Shown here one piece after another: positions 1 to 4,654 of a stretch of DNA of 5,537 bases. The position numbers and the translations under genes are program-made. A model generated the notes under the pieces. The model was given only the letters and a program-made list of their open reading frames with translations, had not been told where the DNA came from and made no database searches. The stretch's first letter is position 1. Every line of letters begins with the position of its first letter. Source of the DNA: an uncultured Selenomonas sp. (GTDB lineage: Bacteria; Bacillota; Negativicutes; Selenomonadales; Selenomonadaceae); contig CAMURM010000131.1 of the NCBI GenBank assembly GCA_947097535.1, positions 1-5,537 on the forward strand. The letters are read 5' to 3'.

Positions 1-646
1 CGTAGAGCGCCTGCATGAGAAAGGTCTCCGAGCGCGAAAGCCCATCGATGTAGATGAGCGCGAAGGTATGGTAGAGGCTGATGCGAAACGGCGGCTCATG
101 CTTCTCCAGCTCGCGCTTGATCGCCTGCAGGCGCTCGTCGAGGCTCATGTCGATGCGATCCGCCTTCAAATCCTCCGCGTGAAGCGGCACGCTCATCGTG
201 AAGACGTCCTCGATCAGGCGGCGTGAATAGCCCTGCAGGAGCACGCGCGCGCGCCCATCGGGCGCCTCCTGGTAAAGCGTCATGCTGCCCGCCGGACGGC
301 AGAGCTCGCCCGCGTCCGTCATGAGCACGACGCGCACGTCCGTGCCGAGCGCCGCGTGCACGGCGGCGCCGACGTGCGCCAGATCGAGATCGGGCGACAC
401 GAAGCCGAGGACGAGCGCGGCACCGTCGGGCAGAGCGCGAATCGGCGCGAGGGCTTCTTTCGTGATCTCCCTCTCGTGCAGGTAGAGGACGGCGACGTCA
501 GCGCCTTGCAGGGCGCCGCTCGCCGCCTTTCCCACCGCGTCCACAGCGGCAGCCGTCTTGATCTGCGGCAGAGGCTTCGCGTCCACGCGATCGCGCAGAG
601 AGGATCGTTCCGCCTCGCTCTTCTTGCTCTTCAAAAAATCAAACAC
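1..646 (-). CDS. FIST-domain sensory protein, N-terminal part (runs off left edge)
   Basis: The minus strand is open without a stop from 646 to the window edge, giving 215 residues of an incomplete protein. The translation starts MFDFLKSKKSEAERS and has no membrane segment, so a cytoplasmic protein is likely. Three stretches resemble the FIST N-terminal sensory domain: ALVLGFVSPDLD at residues 77-88, MTDAGELC at 109-116 (like the family's vxGxTsaGE block), and ALIYIDGLSRSETFL at 196-210 (like the family's 'DGLS' segment). FIST domains are thought to bind small ligands such as amino acids and are often fused to chemoreceptor, histidine kinase or GGDEF output domains. A cytoplasmic FIST chemoreceptor is my guess, but the output domain lies outside the window. 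GTG at 646 is preferred over the in-frame GTG at 655 because AGGGG lies 8 nt upstream of it and the protein then begins with a plausible MFDFLK. It may be co-transcribed with the flavoprotein gene 54 nt upstream. The family call is from memory of the motifs. Confidence 0.62.
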   Translation of the reverse strand, partial: MFDFLKSKKSEAERSSLRDRVDAKPLPQIKTAAAVDAVGKAASGALQGADVAVLYLHEREITKEALAPIRALPDGAALVLGFVSPDLDLAHVGAAVHAALGTDVRVVLMTDAGELCRPAGSMTLYQEAPDGRARVLLQGYSRRLIEDVFTMSVPLHAEDLKADRIDMSLDERLQAIKRELEKHEPPFRISLYHTFALIYIDGLSRSETFLMQALY

Positions 647-654
647 CTTTGACA

Positions 655-659
655 CCCCT
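655..659 (-). promoter_or_regulatory. Ribosome binding site deciding the GTG start at 646
   Basis: On the minus strand AGGGG lies 8 nt before GTG at 646. It overlaps the alternative in-frame GTG at 655, so that codon would have no usable Shine-Dalgarno sequence. This supports the shorter protein. Confidence 0.5.
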
Positions 660-670
660 AACAAATAGAA

Positions 671-697
671 GGGAAAGCGGCTCTCGTCGCCTTTCCC
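671..697 (-). terminator. Hairpin between flavoprotein gene and FIST gene, weak terminator
   Basis: GGGAAAG and CTTTCCC pair (7 bp); a further four pairs follow past a one-base bulge, and the loop is TCTC. The hairpin begins just after the flavoprotein stop codon. On the minus strand it is followed by CTTCTATTTGTTA, which is a poor U-tract. It may terminate partially, stabilise the upstream message or simply allow read-through into the FIST gene, which has no obvious promoter of its own in the 54-nt gap. Confidence 0.35.
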
Positions 698-700
698 ATA

Positions 701-1573
701 TCAATTTTTCCCGGCGCGCAGGAAGCGCAGCGCCGAAAGCCCGGCGACGGCGCCCTCGTGCACGGTCTTTGCCACCTGCAGAAGCCCGCCTGTCGCATCG
801 CCCGCAGCGAAGACGCCGGGCACGTTCGTCGCCATCTTCTCGTCCACCTTCAAGTAGGCGCCATCGAGCAGGATGCCGAGCTTCTTAGCGATCGCCGTGC
901 TGCCCGCCGTGCCGATGGCGACGAAGACGCCACTGACGGCAAGCGCTTCGCCGCCCGCGAAGTCCACGCCTTCGACACTGCCTTCGCCGCGGATGGCGGC
1001 GAGTTTTTCCGTATGCACGGAAAGCTCCGGCGGCAGATGTGCAGGCGGGGTCTCGCCGTTCGTCAGCAAATGCACCTTCGCCGCGTGCGGCAGGAGCGCC
1101 GCCGCTTCCGCGAGCGCGTAGTCGCCCGCACCGAGCACGGCGACCTCCTTGCCGCGATAGAAGAAGGCGTCACAGATCGCGCAGTAGCTGACGCCGTGTC
1201 CCTCAAGCTCCCGCAGCCCCGGCAGGGGCGGCGCGAGGCGCGAGGTGCCCATGGCGAGCACGACAGCCTCGGCTTCGAGCGTCATGGTCGGCAGCTCGGC
1301 GATGAAGCCGTCGAGCGTATCTTTGAAGCGCAAGCCGACGAGCTCGCCATGGATGAACTCGACGCCGAGGCGCTTCGCTCCCTCGACGCCCTGCGCCGCG
1401 AGCTCCTTGCCCGTCAGCGGCTCACCAAAGCCATAGTAGTTTTCGATCCGCTCCGCCTTTTCGAGCGCACCGACGCCGTTTGCGACGACCGTGACCGCCG
1501 CGCCGCCGCGCTTCGCATAAATGGCCGCCGAAATACCCGCCGGTCCCTGACCGACGACGAGAAGATGCTTCAT
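701..1573 (-). CDS. Thioredoxin-reductase-like flavoprotein (FAD, CxxC)
   Basis: The 290-residue protein is a pyridine-nucleotide-disulfide oxidoreductase of the low-molecular-weight thioredoxin reductase type, probably cytoplasmic. The FAD-binding motif GQGPAG is at residues 8-13. The redox-active disulfide is C131-A-I-C134 in a context (SYCAICDAFFYRG) very like TrxB. The C-terminal FAD motif is VPGVFAAGDATGG at 251-263. The second nucleotide-binding loop is present only as GAGDYALAEA (148-157), and the HRRxxxR motif that binds the NADPH 2'-phosphate in TrxB is replaced by VHLLTNGE (167-174). The protein is also shorter than typical TrxB (about 310-320 residues). Clostridial ferredoxin-dependent flavin thioredoxin reductases (FFTR) share this kind of loss, so the electron donor may be ferredoxin or NADH rather than NADPH. 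The start ATG at 1573 has GGAAAGG 11 nt upstream, and a good promoter lies at 1640-1669. Other possible roles are reduction of a peroxiredoxin or glutaredoxin-like partner. No thioredoxin gene is in the window. Confidence 0.85.
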   Translation of the reverse strand: MKHLLVVGQGPAGISAAIYAKRGGAAVTVVANGVGALEKAERIENYYGFGEPLTGKELAAQGVEGAKRLGVEFIHGELVGLRFKDTLDGFIAELPTMTLEAEAVVLAMGTSRLAPPLPGLRELEGHGVSYCAICDAFFYRGKEVAVLGAGDYALAEAAALLPHAAKVHLLTNGETPPAHLPPELSVHTEKLAAIRGEGSVEGVDFAGGEALAVSGVFVAIGTAGSTAIAKKLGILLDGAYLKVDEKMATNVPGVFAAGDATGGLLQVAKTVHEGAVAGLSALRFLRAGKN

Positions 1574-1602
1574 CGCAAAACCGCCCTTTCCATATCCGAA
1601 AA

Positions 1603-1618
1603 CGCCGCAGCAACGGCG
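1603..1618 (-). other. Small hairpin in the leader of the flavoprotein gene
   Basis: CGCCG and CGGCG pair around a 6-nt loop. On the minus strand the stem is followed by TTTTC, which gives a minimal attenuator-like shape inside the roughly 60-nt leader. A five-pair stem is short, so this may be chance. Confidence 0.25.
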
Positions 1619-1639
1619 ATTTTACCGTAATGTATATTT

Positions 1640-1669
1640 ATAGTACGCAATTTTTCGCCGCCTTGTCAA
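1640..1669 (-). promoter_or_regulatory. Sigma-A promoter for the flavoprotein gene
   Basis: On the minus strand a perfect -35 TTGACA (1669-1664) is followed after 18 nt by TACTAT (1645-1640) as -10. The implied transcription start is about 60 nt before the ATG at 1573. The -35 box is separated from the -35 box of the divergent plus-strand promoter by only 7 bp. Confidence 0.65.
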
Positions 1670-1676
1670 TAATATC

Positions 1677-1705
1677 TTGCAATTTCTCACGCTTTCCTTT
1701 ATAAT
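1677..1705 (+). promoter_or_regulatory. Sigma-A promoter for the small CxCxxC protein gene
   Basis: TTGCAA (1677-1682), a 17-nt spacer and a perfect TATAAT (1700-1705). Transcription should start near 1712, leaving a leader of about 38 nt. It is arranged back-to-back with the promoter at 1640-1669. Confidence 0.7.
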
Positions 1706-1707
1706 GC

Positions 1708-1724
1708 GTAATAGATACTGTTAC
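1708..1724. promoter_or_regulatory. Palindrome at the predicted transcription start, possible operator
   Basis: GTAATAGATACTGTTAC is a 17-nt inverted repeat: seven pairs flank the centre, one of them T-G. It starts 2 nt after the -10 box at 1700-1705, a position where a bound repressor would block initiation. I do not recognise the motif as a known regulator's site. Confidence 0.3.
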
Positions 1725-1733
1725 ATTTAATGC

Positions 1734-1740
1734 AGAAAGG
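1734..1740 (+). promoter_or_regulatory. Ribosome binding site deciding the ATG start at 1750
   Basis: AGAAAGG ends 9 nt before ATG 1750 and directly abuts the alternative in-frame ATG 1741. This rules the upstream ATG out and makes the protein 116 rather than 119 residues. Confidence 0.65.
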
Positions 1741-1749
1741 ATGTTGTGC

Positions 1750-2100
1750 ATGGATAAGCAGGCAATCATCGAAAAGGTCAAGGAGATCGTCAGCGCACCG
1801 AGCTGCTACGAAGGCCTGAAGAAGCTCGGCGAAGACTGGCTTGCCGCCGTCGGCACGGACAAGGAAAGGAAGCTCTCCGAAGAGCTCATCGCCGCCCTCA
1901 AGGACGATGTCTCGAGCATCGACTCCTCCCTCGCCTTCTTCAAGACCGACGAGGCAAAGGGCATCTTCGGCGCAGAAGAAGCGGCGAATCTCGTCAAGAA
2001 AGCGGAGGCTTTCAAGGCCGCCGGCAACAAGATCTGCTTCTGCCCCGCCTGCCAGGCAGGAAACGCCGTCCTTGAAAACGCGAGCGTGCTGCTCAAGTAA
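1750..2100 (+). CDS. Small conserved-looking protein with C-terminal CxCxxC motif
   Basis: The 116-residue, acidic, mostly helical protein starts MDKQAIIEKVKEIVSAPSCY. It has no signal peptide or membrane segment and is probably cytoplasmic. It has one cysteine near the N-terminus (C19) and a cluster C96-F-C98-P-A-C101-Q-A-G near the C-terminus, a spacing that could bind a metal or undergo thiol redox chemistry. The body is amphipathic helix-like sequence rich in Glu, Lys and Ala. I recognise the general type as a small hypothetical protein of Firmicutes, with no experimentally known function that I can name. I have an unverified impression that relatives carry a misleading 'Hsp90' label; there is no Hsp90 ATPase domain here. 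The gene has its own promoter (1677-1705) and terminator (2114-2148) and is divergent from the thioredoxin-reductase-like gene. That makes a redox link conceivable but unproven. Confidence 0.8.
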   Translation: MDKQAIIEKVKEIVSAPSCYEGLKKLGEDWLAAVGTDKERKLSEELIAALKDDVSSIDSSLAFFKTDEAKGIFGAEEAANLVKKAEAFKAAGNKICFCPACQAGNAVLENASVLLK

Positions 2101-2113
2101 AGAGTCGATAGTC

Positions 2114-2148
2114 AAAGCCGACCACGGGAAAACCGCGGTCGGCTTTTT
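2114..2148 (+). terminator. Rho-independent terminator after the small CxCxxC gene
   Basis: GCCGACC pairs with GGTCGGC. After one A/C mismatch, CGG pairs with CCG around the loop GAAAA. AAA precedes the stem and TTTTT follows it. The stem begins 14 nt after the stop codon. Confidence 0.9.
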
Positions 2149-2162
2149 GCTGCAGGCCTTAG

Positions 2163-2216
2163 TGTAAGCTACACGCACAAACGTCCACTTTGTGGACATT
2201 GTGCGCCGCCCTTACA
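2163..2216. repeat. 54-nt imperfect inverted repeat / hairpin
   Basis: Nested arms pair in order: TGTAAG (2163-2168) with CTTACA (2211-2216), CGCAC (2174-2178) with GTGCG (2201-2205), then AA with TT, and GTCCAC (2183-2188) with GTGGAC (2192-2197) around a TTT loop. Small bulges separate the arms. There is no T-tract on either side, so it is not a standard terminator. It could be a regulatory RNA fold, a protein-binding site or a small non-coding repeat element. Confidence 0.5.
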
Positions 2217-2245
2217 GAAACCCAGCCAATCGGCAGCGAAAAAGG

Positions 2246-2270
2246 AAGCTGCGCCGCTAGGCGAGCGCTT
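2246..2270. repeat. Short GC-rich hairpin upstream of transporter gene
   Basis: AAGC pairs with GCTT and CGCC with GGCG, with a small internal loop between the two stems and loop GCTA. The structure is modest and may be chance in GC-rich sequence. Confidence 0.25.
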
Positions 2271-2287
2271 GTCAGCAAAATTCCTAC

Positions 2288-2304
2288 AAAAAATCAGATT
2301 TTTT
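2288..2304. promoter_or_regulatory. AAAAAATC-a-GATTTTTT palindrome, possible operator
   Basis: This is a perfect 8-bp inverted repeat around a single central base, about 110 nt before the transporter start and just upstream of the AT-rich likely promoter zone. A one-base loop is too tight for an RNA hairpin, so a dimeric DNA-binding protein site is the more natural reading. No regulator can be named from the sequence. Confidence 0.3.
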
Positions 2305-2409
2305 CTGCTACTTTTCCTACACCTCTTATGGAATAATAATAAGCAAGAGTATTTCGATTTTAGGAAGCGTTGAATTTATCAGTGGTTCCTTCGGAAAGGA
2401 GAATCTCGT

Positions 2410-3762
2410 ATGCTCGGTTTTATCAACAAACTTTTCCTCACGGGAGCGGACGCTGCACCCATACAGGACGAGGCGAAGGTCAAGAGTATCTTCAACAGCC
2501 TGCGCTGGCGCGTCTTTGCTTCCATCACGATCGGCTATGCCTTCTACTACATCATCCGTCAGAGCTACTCCGTCATCAAGAAGCCGCTCCTGGCGTCTGG
2601 CGTCGTCGATCCCACGCAGGTCGGTATCATCGGCTCCGTCTTCTTCGTGACGTACGGGCTCGGCAAGTTCACGAACAGCTTCCTCGCTGATCGCATGAAC
2701 AACAAGCGGTTCTTCGCTTTCGGTCTCTTCATGTCGTCCGTGACGATGGCGGCGATGGGGCTTGTGAACTCGTTCGTACCGCTCGCCATCCTCTGGGGCA
2801 TCAACGGCTGGTTCCAGTCTTACGGTGCGGGGCCGTCCATTGTCTCGTTGAACCAATGGTTCAGCAACCGCATGCGCGGCACGCTCTACGGCGTTTGGTT
2901 CACGAGCCATAACCTCGGCTCGTCGTTCGCCTACTTCGCGATCGCAGCGATCGTCAGCGCCTACAGCTGGTCGATGGGCTTCATCGCAGCGGGCGTCATC
3001 TCGCTCATCGGCACGATCTTCATCTACCTCGGCATGAGCGACCGTCCCGAGACGCGCGGCCTGCCGAACGGCGCCGTCTACTACGGCGAGAAGACGCAGG
3101 AGCAGGTCAATGAAGAAAAGACGCGCTCCGTCGGCTCCATGCAGTGGAACGCCGTCGTCAAGAACCCTGCCGTCTGGATCCTCGGTCTGTCGTCGCTGTG
3201 CGTCTACATCGCGCGCTACGCCGTCGAGAGTTGGGGCGTCGTCTACCTGACGAGCCACAAGGGATACGACATCATGGGCGCGGCGGGCGTCATGGCGTAC
3301 ATGCAGGTCGCGGGCATCTTCGGCGCACTTCTCTGCGGCTGGATCTCCGACCGCTTCTTCCACTCGAAGCGCAACATGCCGGCGCTCATCTACGGCCTTC
3401 TCTACACGGCATCGATCGCGGGCTTCGTCTGGGCGCCGCAGTCCTTCTACACGGACCTCTTTTGCATGACCTTCTACGGCTTCACGATGGGCGCGCTCGT
3501 CTGCTACATGGGCGGACTCATGGCGGTTGACATCGTGCCGAAGCGCGTCACGGGCGCGGCGATGGGCATGATCGGTCTCCTGTCGTACGCGGGCGCGGCG
3601 ATTCAGGAGTTCGTCACGGGCAAGCTCATGACGATCACGACGGTCGGCGGTGAGAAGATCTACGACTTCGGCTACGCAACGGAATTCTGGGTCGGCGCAG
3701 CGCTCCTCTCGACGCTCCTCGCGCTCCTCGTCTGGAACGCGAAGCCGCAGGACGAAGCGTAA
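2410..3762 (+). CDS. Organophosphate:phosphate antiporter, MFS/OPA family (UhpT/GlpT-like)
   Basis: The 450-residue inner-membrane protein should have the 12 helices of the major facilitator superfamily. Its start MLGFINKLFLT resembles UhpT. The two arginines essential for phosphate binding in the OPA family are at the expected places: R50 in helix 1 (YYIIRQSYSVIKK) and R269 in helix 7 (YIARYAVESWGVVY). They correspond to R45/R269 of GlpT and R46/R275 of UhpT. MFS loop motifs occur twice, as LADRMNNKR (from about residue 92) and WISDRFFHSKR (from 311), and the OPA-type segment GTLYGVWFTSHNLGSS lies in the N-terminal half. A hydrophilic central loop spans about 210-250. The family exchanges inorganic phosphate for sugar phosphates, glycerol 3-phosphate or phosphoglycerates; the exact substrate cannot be read from the sequence. 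AAAGGAG lies 8 nt before the ATG. The gene is monocistronic, ending at a terminator. No uhpABC-like sensor or regulator genes are adjacent. UhpC-like sensor function is an alternative but unlikely. Confidence 0.9.
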   Translation: MLGFINKLFLTGADAAPIQDEAKVKSIFNSLRWRVFASITIGYAFYYIIRQSYSVIKKPLLASGVVDPTQVGIIGSVFFVTYGLGKFTNSFLADRMNNKRFFAFGLFMSSVTMAAMGLVNSFVPLAILWGINGWFQSYGAGPSIVSLNQWFSNRMRGTLYGVWFTSHNLGSSFAYFAIAAIVSAYSWSMGFIAAGVISLIGTIFIYLGMSDRPETRGLPNGAVYYGEKTQEQVNEEKTRSVGSMQWNAVVKNPAVWILGLSSLCVYIARYAVESWGVVYLTSHKGYDIMGAAGVMAYMQVAGIFGALLCGWISDRFFHSKRNMPALIYGLLYTASIAGFVWAPQSFYTDLFCMTFYGFTMGALVCYMGGLMAVDIVPKRVTGAAMGMIGLLSYAGAAIQEFVTGKLMTITTVGGEKIYDFGYATEFWVGAALLSTLLALLVWNAKPQDEA

Positions 3763-3797
3763 GCGGCGACACAACGAAGGTCGCTCATAGCTCCACC

Positions 3798-3837
3798 AAA
3801 AGGAGAGGCTCGATAAGAGTCTCTCCCTTTTCTTTTT
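3798..3837 (+). terminator. Rho-independent terminator after the transporter gene
   Basis: AAAAGGAGAG pairs with CTCTCCCTTTT, leaving one C bulged, around a loop of about 13 nt. TTTTCTTTTT forms the U-tract. The stem starts 35 nt after the stop codon, and the T-run merges into the regulatory region of the next gene. Confidence 0.8.
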
Positions 3838-3857
3838 GACCTATTGACTTTTTGACT
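3835..3857. promoter_or_regulatory. Three phased heptad repeats, possible CtsR-like heat-shock operator
   Basis: On the minus strand the segment reads AGTCAAA, A, AGTCAAT, A, GGTCAAA: three heptads, each separated by one A, repeating every 8 bp. The heptad unit matches the (A/G)GTCAAA unit of the CtsR operator of Firmicutes, but CtsR sites have two heptads with a 3-nt spacer. The middle heptad covers the -35 box of the hsp20 promoter. Part of the T-richness comes from the overlapping terminator tail. CtsR control is an inference. Confidence 0.4.
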
Positions 3858-3871
3858 TTTATGTGTATAAT
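3844..3871 (+). promoter_or_regulatory. Sigma-A promoter for the hsp20 gene
   Basis: TTGACT (3844-3849), a 16-nt spacer and a perfect TATAAT (3866-3871). The start would lie near 3878, giving a leader of about 100 nt. No CIRCE (HrcA) inverted repeat is present. Confidence 0.8.
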
Positions 3872-3894
3872 AAGAGTCAGAAGGTGAGAGAAAA

Positions 3895-3951
3895 CCGCCT
3901 TCCCCATGAACAACGATGAGCGGCGGCGCAAGGAGCAAGTGCCGCACCGCC
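3895..3951 (+). other. Leader of hsp20 with mutually exclusive hairpins, candidate RNA thermometer
   Basis: GGCGG at 3922-3926 can pair with CCGCC at 3895-3899 or with CCGCC at 3947-3951. In the second fold GC at 3928-3929 also pairs with GC at 3944-3945, and the 14-nt loop contains a decoy AAGGAG (3930-3935). The real Shine-Dalgarno (3964-3969) is outside both stems, so direct masking is not obvious. Alternative folds in a long heat-shock leader are suggestive, not proven. Confidence 0.3.
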
Positions 3952-3963
3952 ACAGCAGATTCC

Positions 3964-3969
3964 AAGGAG
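3964..3969 (+). promoter_or_regulatory. Ribosome binding site deciding the hsp20 start
   Basis: AAGGAG lies 9 nt before ATG 3979. The in-frame upstream ATG at 3916 has no Shine-Dalgarno sequence, and the extra residues it would add do not look like an Hsp20 N-terminus. Confidence 0.8.
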
Positions 3970-3978
3970 TTGATCATC

Positions 3979-4437
3979 ATGTTTGGATTGGTACCTTTTA
4001 CCGGACGCCGCGATCTCTCAGAGCGCAGCAGTGCGAATCCGTTCTCTCTTCTCGACGTCATGCGCGATTCCTTCTTTCGCGACGGTTTTCCTGCCGCGAA
4101 TTGGGGTGCTGCCCCATTCAAGGTGGATGTCAAGGATGTGGCTGACCACTACGAATTGACCGCCGATCTGCCGGGAGTGGCGAAGGAGGACATAGCCCTC
4201 CGTTATGAGAACGGCTATCTTACCATCACCGCTTCGCACGATGAGTCGAAGGACGAGAAGGATGAGAAGGGCAGCTATATCCGTCGCGAGCGCCATACGG
4301 GCGAGGTCAGCCGCTCCTTCTACATCGACGGCATCGATGAGGCGGGCATCCATGCGGAGTTTAAGGATGGCGTGCTGCAGGTGAAGCTGCCGAAGGCGGC
4401 GGCCGAGTCGGCGCGCAAGCAGATCGAGATCCACTGA
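3979..4437 (+). CDS. Hsp20 / alpha-crystallin family small heat-shock protein
   Basis: The 152-residue cytoplasmic chaperone is of the usual bacterial length. Small heat-shock proteins hold unfolding proteins in a soluble state without ATP, for later refolding by DnaK and ClpB. The N-terminal arm (1-45) starts MFGLVPF and includes NPFSLLDVMRDSFF, followed by the alpha-crystallin domain at about 46-140. Within it are PFKVDVKD (46-53), ELTADLPGVAKEDI (59-72), the charged loop DESKDEKDEKG (88-98), SRSFYID (111-117) and the signature GVLQVKLPK (131-139). The C-terminal IxI motif needed for oligomer assembly is I149-E-I151, just before the last residue. The gene has its own strong promoter, possible heptad operators and a leader of about 100 nt. 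It ends in a long terminator and so is a single-gene unit. Family assignment is secure; heat induction is inferred. Confidence 0.96.
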   Translation: MFGLVPFTGRRDLSERSSANPFSLLDVMRDSFFRDGFPAANWGAAPFKVDVKDVADHYELTADLPGVAKEDIALRYENGYLTITASHDESKDEKDEKGSYIRRERHTGEVSRSFYIDGIDEAGIHAEFKDGVLQVKLPKAAAESARKQIEIH

Positions 4438-4475
4438 GGTGGAGAACGCCTCGCAGGCACAGGGACATGAGTCTC

Positions 4476-4522
4476 GGAGCCGCCGTTGAAGCACTTCTTC
4501 AGCGGCGGCTCCGCTTTTTTTA
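4476..4522 (+). terminator. Strong rho-independent terminator after hsp20
   Basis: This is a 16-bp stem. GGAGCCGCCG pairs with CGGCGGCTCC, continued by one T-G pair and TGAAG with CTTCA, around the loop CACTT. TTTTTTT follows after GC. Confidence 0.95.
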
Positions 4523-4609
4523 GGAAATGAAGTCGCCCGGACTTGCACATCAGCCGTTCCTTAAAAATTCCTGTTTTATCAGAAAAACATAGCCGTGAGA
4601 AGTAGGATA

Positions 4610-4618
4610 TGCTACAAT
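4610..4618 (+). promoter_or_regulatory. Extended -10 promoter for the desulfoferrodoxin gene
   Basis: TGC followed by TACAAT (4613-4618) fits the TGnTATAAT extended -10 pattern. No good -35 is visible 16-18 nt upstream, as is common for this promoter type. The leader would be about 30 nt. Confidence 0.6.
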
Positions 4619-4654
4619 ATAACTAGGATTTTCTATTTTGAAGGAGGAAATATC

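Larger units (their letters stand above)
2101..2409. other. 309-nt gene-free stretch with several inverted repeats
   Basis: No credible coding sequence is visible on either strand. After the terminator at 2114-2148, the stretch holds a long imperfect hairpin (2163-2216), a short GC-rich hairpin (2246-2270), an A/T palindrome (2288-2304) and an AT-rich zone (about 2300-2365) that should contain the promoter of the transporter gene. TAATAA/AATAAT near 2334-2340 could be a -10, but no convincing -35 accompanies it. The gap is longer than the other intergenic regions here, so a small RNA or a long regulated leader is possible. Confidence 0.5.

Noticed and set aside
758..1630. A 290-codon plus-strand open frame opposite the flavoprotein gene
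   Set aside because: Arg/Ala-rich shadow with no recognisable motif or ribosome binding site; the minus-strand frame encodes clear FAD and CxxC motifs.
1741..1749. Upstream ATG adding three residues to the small CxCxxC protein
   Set aside because: The ribosome binding site directly abuts this ATG, leaving no spacing; it is correctly placed for ATG 1750.
1699..2199. Minus-strand open frame opposite the small CxCxxC gene
   Set aside because: It would run through the terminator hairpin, has no ribosome binding site I can see, and is the mirror of a gene with its own promoter and terminator.
2163..2304. CRISPR-like or insertion-sequence interpretation of the inverted repeats
   Set aside because: The repeats differ from one another, are not regularly spaced direct repeats, and enclose no transposase or target duplication.
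2326..3774. A long open frame (482 codons) on the minus strand opposite the transporter gene
   Set aside because: Its translation is a low-complexity run of Arg, Asp, Glu and Ala, as expected from the mirror frame of a GC-biased membrane-protein gene. The plus-strand product has a full OPA-family pattern and a good ribosome binding site.
3835..3871. A CIRCE (HrcA) element at the hsp20 promoter
   Set aside because: No TTAGCACTC-N9-GAGTGCTAA-like inverted repeat is present; only the direct heptad repeats are.
3916..3978. Upstream ATG that would extend Hsp20 by 21 residues
   Set aside because: No Shine-Dalgarno precedes ATG 3916, while ATG 3979 has AAGGAG at 9 nt and begins a typical Hsp20 N-terminus.
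4018..4550. Minus-strand open frames opposite hsp20
   Set aside because: Shadows of the Hsp20 frame; one would start inside or beyond the terminator and none shows family motifs.
4572..4589. TGTTTT...AAAACA inverted repeat before the desulfoferrodoxin promoter
   Set aside because: Only six A/T-rich pairs; too weak to call a terminator or operator without conservation.
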